DNA of 5,421 bases, from positions 1 through 5,421 of the forward strand of contig JASBSE010000568.1 of the NCBI GenBank assembly GCA_030149115.1, read 5' to 3'. The position numbers and the translations under genes are program-made. This document shows, in pieces, positions 1 through 5,421 of this stretch. The notes beneath the pieces are model-generated. The model saw only the letters and a program-made list of their open reading frames with translations. It was not told the origin of the DNA and searched no databases. Source of the stretch: Winogradskyella sp. (GTDB lineage: Bacteria; Bacteroidota; Bacteroidia; Flavobacteriales; Flavobacteriaceae). The first letter of the stretch is position 1. Each line of letters begins with the position of its first letter.

Positions 1-50
1 ACACGGGCAACAGCCGTCTTTCTACGGCCAATTTTGTGAATTACTTCCAT
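1..50 (-). CDS. rpsI: 30S ribosomal protein S9 (uS9), N-terminal fragment cut by window edge
   Basis: Only the first 16 codons and two further bases are in the window; they read MEVIHKIGRRKTAVAR. The IGRRKTAVARV block is the classic N-terminal start of bacterial S9, a small-subunit head protein whose C-terminal tail (outside the window) reaches the P-site tRNA. The ATG occupies 50-48 on the minus strand and shares its A with the TAA stop of rplM (TAATG), so translation of S9 is very probably coupled to that of L13. The L13-S9 gene order is the standard bacterial operon. No separate promoter is visible before rpsI. The fragment is too short to judge anything beyond identity, but gene order and sequence agree. 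Confidence 0.96.
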   Translation of the reverse strand, partial: MEVIHKIGRRKTAVAR

Positions 51-505
51 TAGTTAAATTCGTTTAAATTAATTGTTTTTGGTTTTTGAGCTTCATGAGC
101 ATGCTCAGCACCAGCAACAACAGTTAAGTTTCTAAAAAGAGCAGAACCTAATTTGTTTTTAGGTAACATCCCTTTTACTGACTTTTCTACTAATCTGGTT
201 GGGTCTTTCTCAAACATCTCAGTAGCAGTCAAGCTTCTTTGACCACCTGGATAACCTGTGTGACGGATGTAACTCTTATCTGTCCACTTGTTACCAGTTA
301 AGTTGATTTTTTCAGCGTTTACAACAATTACGTTGTCACCGCAATCAACGTGTGGCGTAAAGTTAGGTTTGTGCTTACCTCTTAAAAGTACTGCTACTTT
401 TGAAGCTAAGCGACCTAAAGTTTGTCCTTCAGCATCAACTAAAACCCACTCCTTATTAACGGTAGCTTTGTTAGCAGAAACTGTTTTGTAGCTTAATGTA
501 TCCAC
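50..505 (-). CDS. rplM: 50S ribosomal protein L13 (uL13), GTG start
   Basis: L13 is an early-assembling 50S protein that binds 23S rRNA. The 151-residue product shows the family landmarks: WVLVDAEGQTLGRLAS at about 20-35, RGKHKPNFTPHVDCGD at 42-57 and the signature VKGMLPKNKLG at 110-120, followed by LFRNL and the conserved C-terminal AGAEHAHEAQ region. Length is normal for the family; the short N-terminal extension before the core is usual in flavobacteria. I chose the GTG at 505-503 because flavobacterial homologues, as I recall them, begin MDTLSYKT; reading further up to a TTG at 532 would add nine unconserved residues that run into a perfect hairpin. No Shine-Dalgarno sequence precedes the start; the stretch is A/U-rich, as is usual in Bacteroidetes. 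The stop overlaps the rpsI start by one base. A strong promoter and a structured leader lie upstream. Confidence 0.97.
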   Translation of the reverse strand: MDTLSYKTVSANKATVNKEWVLVDAEGQTLGRLASKVAVLLRGKHKPNFTPHVDCGDNVIVVNAEKINLTGNKWTDKSYIRHTGYPGGQRSLTATEMFEKDPTRLVEKSVKGMLPKNKLGSALFRNLTVVAGAEHAHEAQKPKTINLNEFN

Positions 506-571
506 ACTAATTTGATTTATTATTGTACCCAAGGGTACAAAAGATTAAACATTCCTCTTCCGAAAAAGAGT
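506..571 (-). promoter_or_regulatory. Structured 5' leader of rplM-rpsI with two tetraloop hairpins; candidate autoregulatory leader
   Basis: Between the predicted transcription start (about 568-571) and the GTG, two adjacent hairpins can be drawn in the RNA. Hairpin 1 (570-555) pairs CUCUUU with GAAGAG, including one U-G pair, around a UUCG tetraloop. Hairpin 2 (540-523) is the perfect inverted repeat TTGTACCC/GGGTACAA, best read as a 7 bp stem capped by CUUG. A 14-nt linker separates them, and 17 nt of A/U-rich unpaired sequence lead to the start codon. Ribosomal protein operons are often controlled by the encoded protein binding its own leader, and L13 leaders are known in other phyla. I infer such a role here; sequence alone does not show ligand binding. 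Hairpin 2 is followed by no U-tract, so it is not a standard terminator. Confidence 0.55.
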
Positions 572-574
572 TTG

Positions 575-605
575 CAAATTTACGACAAACAATTGGATTG
601 GCAAA
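575..605 (-). promoter_or_regulatory. Bacteroidetes-type sigma promoter for rplM-rpsI
   Basis: On the minus strand TTTG (605-602) and TAAATTTG (582-575) are separated by exactly 19 bp. This matches both elements of the Bacteroidetes housekeeping promoter (-33 TTTG, -7 TAnnTTTG). A run of seven A residues on the same strand (625-619) lies about 14 bp upstream of the -33 box and could act as an UP-like element, which would fit a highly expressed ribosomal protein operon. Transcription is predicted to start near 568-571, giving a leader of about 65 nt. This implies rplM-rpsI has its own transcript and does not depend on read-through from the Sua5 gene. Confidence 0.8.
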
Positions 606-632
606 CTCTAATCAAATGTTTTTTTATGTTGA

Positions 633-646
633 AAATCAGGTGATTT
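633..646 (-). terminator. Small palindrome after the Sua5 gene, doubtful terminator
   Basis: AAATCA and TGATTT form a perfect inverted repeat with only two bases between them, 20 bases past the Sua5 stop on the minus strand and followed by TTTTC. The stem is short, A/T-rich and would have to open to make a normal loop, so it would be a weak terminator at best. It is the only hairpin seen between the Sua5 stop and the rplM promoter. Confidence 0.2.
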
Positions 647-665
647 AAAATGATTGAAGTTAGAT

Positions 666-1646
666 TTACTTTGTCGCTCTTGTGAGTCTATCATTTATAG
701 ATTTACCCAAGCCATAATCAGGAAGACGTTCTGCAATGATAAGATCTAAGTCTTGTTGGTCTAGTTGATGTAAGGCATCATAGAGTTTTGAAGCGGCTTC
801 TTCAAGATTCTTGTTTTCGGATAGTATAATTTTGAAATGAATAGCATCATCATTCAAAATATCATTATAAGTTAAAAGTCCTATGCGCAGATTTTTGTTT
901 GCTTCTACAGCTTCTTTAAGATGACTGGTAAGTATGGTTTTGGTTTTTGGCGCATAATGGCGTTCTAACATTCCTGGCGCATCAGGTGCAACGTCTTCTT
1001 GACCCCGACCATGCTCAGCCGAACTGTTTTTAATTTCAATAGCTCCAACTACAGCTTCTATGGCTTCTATAGAAGTTGAACCGAGTCTATAAATTATAGG
1101 TTCATCATTTTCAAAACCGATAATTGTAGATTCAATCCCACTTTTACAAGCTCCGCCATCCAAAACCATTTTTATTTTATCCTTAAAATAGCTTTCTACA
1201 TGCTCAGCTTTGGTTGGACTTATTCGGTTAAAAGGATTAGCACTTGGTGCGGCAAGCGGAAATTCTAATTGATTTAAAAGTTCCAAAGTAGTTGGATGAT
1301 TCGGAATTCTAACAGCAACCGTATCTTTTCCGCCAGTAATTAAATCTGGAATTATAGATTTCTTTTTTAAAACTAAAGTTATTGGCCCAGGCCAAAAAGC
1401 CTCAGCTAAGAGTTTTGCCTTTTCAGGAATCGCTTCAACAATAGTTTCTAGATAATCTATATTAGGAATATGAACAATCAACGGATTAAAAAAAGGGCGT
1501 TCTTTAGTTTCAAAAATAGCCTTAACCGCTTTTTCTGAAAAGATATTGCCAGCCAAGCCATAAACTGTTTCGGTTGGTATGGCAACAAGCTCTTCATTAT
1601 TAAGAAGTTCTGCGGCTTTTGATAGGTCTGTTGAAATGATGCTCAT
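666..1646 (-). CDS. sua5: L-threonylcarbamoyladenylate synthase, Sua5 type (YrdC domain plus Sua5 domain)
   Basis: This cytoplasmic enzyme makes threonylcarbamoyl-AMP from threonine, bicarbonate and ATP, the first step of N6-threonylcarbamoyladenosine (t6A37) formation on ANN-decoding tRNAs; the TsaD complex then transfers the group. The 326-residue product has the YrdC domain first: PTETVYGLAGN at 24-34, the KxR substrate motif KERPFFNPL at 48-56, FWPGPITLVL at 84-93, VAVRIPNHP at 110-118, APSANPFNRISPT at 133-145 and LDGGACKSGIESTI at 162-175. The linker motif APGMLERHYAP (223-233) and the terminal GLGKSINDRLTRA (312-324) identify the extra C-terminal Sua5 domain, absent from the short TsaC type. 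I start it at the ATG at 1646-1644; a TTG six codons upstream adds MHFKPV, which the family lacks. It diverges from the ABC-F gene and no t6A partner gene is adjacent. Confidence 0.94.
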   Translation of the reverse strand: MSIISTDLSKAAELLNNEELVAIPTETVYGLAGNIFSEKAVKAIFETKERPFFNPLIVHIPNIDYLETIVEAIPEKAKLLAEAFWPGPITLVLKKKSIIPDLITGGKDTVAVRIPNHPTTLELLNQLEFPLAAPSANPFNRISPTKAEHVESYFKDKIKMVLDGGACKSGIESTIIGFENDEPIIYRLGSTSIEAIEAVVGAIEIKNSSAEHGRGQEDVAPDAPGMLERHYAPKTKTILTSHLKEAVEANKNLRIGLLTYNDILNDDAIHFKIILSENKNLEEAASKLYDALHQLDQQDLDLIIAERLPDYGLGKSINDRLTRATK

Positions 1647-1706
1647 AACAGGTTTAAAATGCAATATTACTTCAAAAAAATCAAAGATTTATCTTTCAGC
1701 TTTTAG

Positions 1707-1714
1707 TAGTTTTG
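1707..1714 (+). promoter_or_regulatory. Probable -7 promoter element of the ABC-F gene
   Basis: TAGTTTTG is an exact match to the Bacteroidetes -7 consensus TAnnTTTG, placed 19 bp before the ATG at 1734. No TTTG or TTG is found at the expected 19-21 bp upstream; the nearest T-rich bases (ATTT, 1687-1690) are too close, so the -33 element is degenerate or absent. If used, transcription would start near 1719-1721 and leave a leader of only about 13-15 nt. For the divergent Sua5 gene I see only one-mismatch boxes in this gap (CAATATTA at 1662-1669 and CAAAGATT at 1682-1689, read on the minus strand) without good -33 partners. Confidence 0.5.
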
Positions 1715-1733
1715 CGCCTTTAAAATTAAAGCT

Positions 1734-3365
1734 ATGATTTCTGTAGATAATTTGGTTGTAGAATTTAGTGGTCACACCTTGTTCAGTGATGTGTCTTTCA
1801 CCATAAATGAGAATGATAAAATTGCCCTTATGGGTAAAAATGGTGCCGGAAAATCTACAATGATGAAAATTATTGCTGGTGTTCAAAACCCAACAAAAGG
1901 TAATGTTAGAGCACCAAAAGATGCCGTAATAGCTTATCTGCCTCAGCATTTATTGACCGAAGATGATACCTCTGTTTTAGAAGAAGCATCCAAAGCATTT
2001 AGTCACGTTTTTGAAATGCGAGATGAAATGGATGTGCTAAACAAACAGCTTGAAATCCGAACCGATTACGAATCTGAAGACTATATGAAAATCATAGAGC
2101 GCGTATCAGATTTGGGTGAAAAATACTATGCTCTAGAAGAGGTAAATTATACAGCTGAAGTAGAAAAAGCACTTAAAGGCTTAGGGTTTAAGCCAGAAGA
2201 TTTTAATAAACCAACAAGCGAGTTTTCTGGCGGATGGCGTATGCGAATTGAATTAGCAAAAATTTTACTTCAAAAACCAGATTTAATTTTACTTGATGAG
2301 CCAACAAACCATATTGATATAGAATCGGTAATTTGGTTAGAAGATTTTCTGGTGAATAAAGCCAAGGCTGTCATGGTTATTTCTCACGACAGAGCCTTTG
2401 TTGATAATATTACAAACCGAACCATAGAAGTAACTATGGGTCGTATTTATGATTACAAAGCCAACTATTCTCATTATTTACAGTTGCGTGAAGACAGAAG
2501 AGCGCATCAAATTAAAGCTTATCAAGAACAGCAAAAATTTATAGCCGATAACCAAGCGTTCATCGAGCGTTTCAAAGGCACATATTCTAAAACCAATCAA
2601 GTGGCATCTAGAGAACGTATGCTAGAAAAACTTGAAATTATTGAAATTGATGAAATTGACACATCGGCTTTAAAATTACGTTTTCCAAAAACACAGCGTT
2701 CGGGCGATTATCCTGTAACGGTAAAGGATGTGTCTAAATCGTATGATGATCATGTGGTGTTTAAAAATGCAAACATGTCGATTGCTCGTGGCGAAAAAGT
2801 GTGCTTTGTAGGTAGGAATGGTGAAGGAAAATCCACTATGATAAAAGCCATTATGGGACAAATTGATGTAGAAGGTACTTGTACACTAGGACATAACGTT
2901 CAAGTTGGTTATTTCGCTCAAAACCAAGCCGCACTTTTAGATGAAGACTTAACCATTTTTCAAACCGTTGATGAAGTTGCTAAAGGCGATATTCGTACAC
3001 AAATAAAGAATATTTTGGGTCGTTTTATGTTTAAAGGCGACGATATCGATAAAAAAGTAGGTGTGCTTTCTGGTGGTGAAAAAACCAGATTAGCAATGGT
3101 GAAATTATTGTTAGAACCAGTAAATCTTTTGATTCTGGATGAGCCAACTAATCATCTCGATTTAAAATCAAAAGACGTTTTAAAAGATGCCTTAAAAGAG
3201 TTCGATGGCACCTTAATTTTAGTATCTCACGATCGTGATTTTCTTCAAGGGCTGTCTAAAAAAGTCTTTGAATTTAAAGACAAACGTGTGATAGAACATT
3301 TTGAAACTATTGACGATTTCTTAGCAAGAAACCGAGTAGAAAACTTAAAAGCACTCGATTTGTAA
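1734..3365 (+). CDS. ABC-F family ATPase, YbiT-like (ribosome-associated)
   Basis: The 543-residue protein is a tandem ATP-binding cassette with no membrane segments, the mark of the ABC-F group; such proteins bind the ribosomal E site and affect peptidyl-tRNA positioning or rescue stalled ribosomes. Cassette 1 has Walker A GKNGAGKST (34-42), Q-loop Q71, signature FSGGWRMR (164-171), Walker B with D188-E189 and switch H218. The charged helical linker (about 240-310) includes YSKTNQVASRERMLEKLE. Cassette 2 has Walker A GRNGEGKST (360-368), signature LSGGEKTR (445-452), D469-E470 and H499. Both catalytic glutamates are present, so both sites should hydrolyse ATP. There is no C-terminal coiled-coil DNA-binding extension as in Uup, and the overall plan, including ILGRFMF and the FDGTLILVSHDRDF block, resembles E. 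coli YbiT. The start agrees with homologues beginning MISV-NL. Antibiotic resistance cannot be inferred. Confidence 0.92.
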   Translation: MISVDNLVVEFSGHTLFSDVSFTINENDKIALMGKNGAGKSTMMKIIAGVQNPTKGNVRAPKDAVIAYLPQHLLTEDDTSVLEEASKAFSHVFEMRDEMDVLNKQLEIRTDYESEDYMKIIERVSDLGEKYYALEEVNYTAEVEKALKGLGFKPEDFNKPTSEFSGGWRMRIELAKILLQKPDLILLDEPTNHIDIESVIWLEDFLVNKAKAVMVISHDRAFVDNITNRTIEVTMGRIYDYKANYSHYLQLREDRRAHQIKAYQEQQKFIADNQAFIERFKGTYSKTNQVASRERMLEKLEIIEIDEIDTSALKLRFPKTQRSGDYPVTVKDVSKSYDDHVVFKNANMSIARGEKVCFVGRNGEGKSTMIKAIMGQIDVEGTCTLGHNVQVGYFAQNQAALLDEDLTIFQTVDEVAKGDIRTQIKNILGRFMFKGDDIDKKVGVLSGGEKTRLAMVKLLLEPVNLLILDEPTNHLDLKSKDVLKDALKEFDGTLILVSHDRDFLQGLSKKVFEFKDKRVIEHFETIDDFLARNRVENLKALDL

Positions 3366-3377
3366 TCTTAAAATCGA
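3355..3377 (+). terminator. Inverted repeat over the ABC-F stop codon, weak terminator candidate
   Basis: TCGATTT and AAATCGA form a perfect 7 bp stem with a 9-nt loop that contains the TAA stop of the ABC-F gene. The stem is A/T-rich and only a loose T-rich stretch (CATTTTATAG) follows, so intrinsic termination here would be inefficient. Two more small inverted repeats follow before the next gene: GATTTGT/ACAAATC at 3405-3426 and CAACT/AGTTG at 3429-3443, the latter followed by TATTTTC. Any of them, or none, could end the ABC-F transcript. Confidence 0.25.
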
Positions 3378-3454
3378 ATGTATTAAACATTTTATAGTAA
3401 TTTGGATTTGTGTGGTTTAACAAATCTTCAACTGATTAAGTTGTATTTTCTAAC

Positions 3455-3462
3455 TACCTTTG
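3455..3462 (+). promoter_or_regulatory. -7 promoter element directly before ygiQ
   Basis: TACCTTTG exactly matches the Bacteroidetes -7 consensus TAnnTTTG and ends only 7 bp before the ATG at 3470. No convincing TTTG or TTG lies 19-21 bp upstream, where the sequence reads ACTGATTA. In this phylum transcription usually begins several bases past the box, so the message would carry almost no leader. The element suggests ygiQ is transcribed independently of the ABC-F gene. Confidence 0.55.
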
Positions 3463-3469
3463 TGCCGTT

Positions 3470-5419
3470 ATGCAAGAAGAATTAAGACTTTCTAGTTGGT
3501 TGCCTACCACAAATAAAGAGGTGAAAATTCGCGGATGGGAATACTTAGATGTTATCCTGTTTAGCGGAGATGCCTATGTAGATCACCCAACGTTTGGTCC
3601 TGCAGTAATTGGACGTTTGCTAGAAAGTATGGGTTTACGTGTGGCTATAGTGCCACAACCAAATGTTAACGATAATCTTCAGGATTTTGTTAAGTTAGGT
3701 AAACCGCGTTTGTTCTTCGGTGTTACAGGTGGTTGCATGGATCCTATGATTAGTAATTACAACGCTAATAAAAAACGTCGCGATAAAGATGCCTACACAC
3801 CAAATGGCGAAATTGGTTTTAGACCAGATTATGCATCTACCGTTTACAGTAAAATTTTAAAAGAAAAATGGCCAGATACACCAGTTTTAATTGGTGGTAT
3901 TGAAGGCTCATTACGTCGTGTGACGCATTACGATTATTGGAGCGACCAATTAATGCCAACCATTCTAGAAACCTCTAAAGCTGATATGTTGGTTTATGGA
4001 ATGGGTGAGCAACCACTTCGTGAAATTGTACGCTTACTAGAACGTGGTGTACCATTTGAAAGTATTAATACGGTAAATCAAACAGCAATTCTTATTAATG
4101 ATGAAAACGATATCCCAAAAAATAAAAATTGGGAAGATGTTGAAATCGCTTCTCACGAAACTTGTTTAATAGATAAAAAGGCTTACGCATCTAACTTTAA
4201 AGTGATAGAGCAAGAGTCAAATAAATTGGCTGCAAGACGAATTTTTCAGAAAGTAGGAGATAAAATGCTGATGATTAATCCGCCGTATCCTACCATGACC
4301 GAGGAAGAAATTGATGCCTCTTTCGATTTGCCTTACACGCGTTTACCGCATCCTAAATACAACAAACGTGGACCAATTCCTGCGTTTGAAATGATTAAGT
4401 TTTCCATCAACATTCATCGTGGTTGTTTTGGTGGATGTAGTTTTTGCACCATTTCGGCACATCAAGGAAAATTTATTGCGTCTCGTAGTAAAGAATCCAT
4501 TTTAAAGGAAGTCGATACTGTGGCGAATATGCCAGATTTCAAAGGTTATTTATCTGATATTGGCGGACCAAGTGCAAATATGTATCAAATGAAAGGTAAG
4601 GTACAAGCTATTTGTGATAAATGCGTTGCGCCAAGTTGTATTTCGCCAGTAATTTGTAGCAATTTAGATACGTCGCATAAACCGTTAACCGAATTGTACC
4701 AAGCGGTTGATAGTCATCCGAAGGTAAAAAAATCATTTATCGGATCTGGGATTAGACACGATATGTTGGTGCCAGAATTTAATAAAAATGCTGATGCTAA
4801 AGAGTTAGATGATTATACCGAAGAAGTGATGACCAAGCATGTTTCTGGTCGACTTAAAGTAGCGCCAGAACATACTAGTGATCCCGTATTGAAATTAATG
4901 CGAAAACCATCGTTTAGCTATTTCCATAAGTTTAAAGAACGCTTTGATAAAATCAATATTAAAAATAAACTGAACTTACAGTTAATTCCGTATTTCATAT
5001 CAAATCATCCAGCTTGCGAAGTGGAAGATATGGCAAATCTTGCTGCCGAAACTAAAGATATGGGCTTTCAGCTAGAGCAAGTTCAAGGCTTTACGCCAAC
5101 ACCAATGACGGTAGCGACGGTGATTTATTACAGTGGTTACCATCCCTACACGCTTAAAAAGGTAAATACGCCAAAAACCAGAAAGGAAAAGGATGAACAG
5201 CACCGTTTTTTCTTCTGGTATAAAGATGAAAACAAAGCTTGGATTAAAAACACGCTTAATAAATTAGGAAGACAAGATTTATTAAAAGTCTTACTTCCTG
5301 AAAAGACTGAAAAATGGCGTAAAAACAAACCAGGAAAAACAAAGCATACTTTTAACGATGCTGTACCTTTTAACCAACGAAAGGATAAGGTGAAGTATAA
5401 GAAGAAAAAGCGAAAGTAA
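3470..5419 (+). CDS. ygiQ: YgiQ family (UPF0313) radical SAM protein
   Basis: This 649-residue protein belongs to the YgiQ/UPF0313 radical SAM family, widely conserved but without an established reaction; it should bind a [4Fe-4S] cluster and cleave S-adenosylmethionine. The N-terminal domain carries GDAYVDHPTFG (33-43), GKPRLFFGVTGG, GGIEGSLRRVTHYDYWSD (ending at 159) and ADMLVYGMGE. The radical SAM core has the motif CX3CX2C at C319, C323 and C326 (RGCFGGCSFC), followed by SDIGGPSANMY, LKVAPEHT (462-469) and PYFISNHP (507-514). The C-terminal part, with QGFTPTPMTVATVIYYSG from about 539, matches the DUF3362 region. A further cysteine group lies at C382, C385, C390 and C396. The last 37 residues are very rich in lysine and arginine, as in the family generally. 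The ATG start is supported by alignment to flavobacterial homologues, as I recall them, beginning MQEELKLS. The gene is complete; its TAA ends two bases before the window edge. Confidence 0.94.
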   Translation: MQEELRLSSWLPTTNKEVKIRGWEYLDVILFSGDAYVDHPTFGPAVIGRLLESMGLRVAIVPQPNVNDNLQDFVKLGKPRLFFGVTGGCMDPMISNYNANKKRRDKDAYTPNGEIGFRPDYASTVYSKILKEKWPDTPVLIGGIEGSLRRVTHYDYWSDQLMPTILETSKADMLVYGMGEQPLREIVRLLERGVPFESINTVNQTAILINDENDIPKNKNWEDVEIASHETCLIDKKAYASNFKVIEQESNKLAARRIFQKVGDKMLMINPPYPTMTEEEIDASFDLPYTRLPHPKYNKRGPIPAFEMIKFSINIHRGCFGGCSFCTISAHQGKFIASRSKESILKEVDTVANMPDFKGYLSDIGGPSANMYQMKGKVQAICDKCVAPSCISPVICSNLDTSHKPLTELYQAVDSHPKVKKSFIGSGIRHDMLVPEFNKNADAKELDDYTEEVMTKHVSGRLKVAPEHTSDPVLKLMRKPSFSYFHKFKERFDKINIKNKLNLQLIPYFISNHPACEVEDMANLAAETKDMGFQLEQVQGFTPTPMTVATVIYYSGYHPYTLKKVNTPKTRKEKDEQHRFFFWYKDENKAWIKNTLNKLGRQDLLKVLLPEKTEKWRKNKPGKTKHTFNDAVPFNQRKDKVKYKKKKRK

Positions 5420-5421
5420 TT

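Noticed and set aside
288..491. Plus-strand open frame of 67 codons inside rplM
   Set aside because: It lies wholly antisense to a certain ribosomal protein gene, has no recognisable motif and no start signal.
506..532. N-terminal extension of L13 from a TTG at 532-530 (MGTIINQIS)
   Set aside because: It would begin inside the perfect hairpin, is not shared by L13 proteins as I know them, and the GTG at 505 gives the expected DTLSYKT start.
523..540. Perfect palindrome before rplM as a transcription factor operator or intrinsic terminator
   Set aside because: It lies downstream of the predicted transcription start with an RNA-stable CUUG loop and a neighbouring UUCG hairpin, and no U-tract follows, so an RNA leader element is the better reading; an operator is not strictly excluded.
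1647..1664. Six-residue extension of the Sua5 protein from a TTG at 1664
   Set aside because: The ATG at 1646 gives the usual family start, and TTG with unconserved MHFKPV is unlikely.
1689..1949. Minus-strand open frame of 86 codons over the start of the ABC-F gene
   Set aside because: It is antisense to a clear ABC-F N-terminus including Walker A, and its Cys/Phe/Ile-rich product is typical of antisense shadows.
2676..2861. Minus-strand open frame of 61 codons inside the ABC-F gene
   Set aside because: It is antisense to the second cassette and its Walker A, with no independent evidence.
1734..3365. ABC-F gene as an antibiotic resistance (ribosome protection) determinant
   Set aside because: The linker between cassettes is of ordinary length and the whole plan resembles housekeeping YbiT; no resistance context is present.
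5146..5328. Minus-strand open frame of 60 codons inside ygiQ with a hydrophobic, Phe/Leu/Ser-rich product
   Set aside because: The composition is simply the complement of Lys-rich codons of the YgiQ tail; no start signal or family resemblance.
1..5421. Mobile element, CRISPR, toxin-antitoxin or other novel defence system
   Set aside because: All long open frames are conserved housekeeping genes, intergenic gaps are short (at most 160 bp), and no direct repeat arrays, terminal inverted repeats or transposase motifs were seen.

Overview
This 5.4 kb window looks like ordinary chromosome from a low-GC member of the Bacteroidetes, most likely the family Flavobacteriaceae. The evidence is the protein sequences (for example rpsI starting MEVIHKIGRRK and rplM starting (V)DTLSYKT), the absence of convincing Shine-Dalgarno sequences before the starts, and several matches to the Bacteroidetes promoter consensus TAnnTTTG. 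I cannot name the genus.

Layout: on the minus strand, reading right to left, a Sua5-type threonylcarbamoyl-AMP synthase (666-1646) is followed by the ribosomal protein pair rplM (50-505) and rpsI (from 50 leftward, cut by the window edge). rplM and rpsI overlap by one base. The 160 bp between the Sua5 gene and rplM hold a very good promoter (TTTG, 19 bp, TAAATTTG) and a leader RNA of about 65 nt. That leader can form two compact hairpins, one capped by UUCG and one by CUUG, just before the GTG start of rplM. On the plus strand, diverging from the Sua5 gene across 87 bp, lie a YbiT-like ABC-F ATPase (1734-3365) and, after a 104 bp gap, a YgiQ/UPF0313 radical SAM protein (3470-5419). The latter ends two bases before the window edge.

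Four of the five genes concern the ribosome or decoding: S9 and L13 are structural subunit proteins, Sua5 makes the intermediate for the t6A37 modification of ANN-decoding tRNAs, and ABC-F proteins of this type act at the ribosomal E site. YgiQ has no settled function. The window is therefore translation-themed housekeeping DNA. I see no mobile element, CRISPR array, tRNA, rRNA, phage or defence gene, and no evidence of a new multigene system. The points most worth a second look are the rplM leader RNA, the nearly leaderless ygiQ start, and a second conserved-looking cysteine group in YgiQ.
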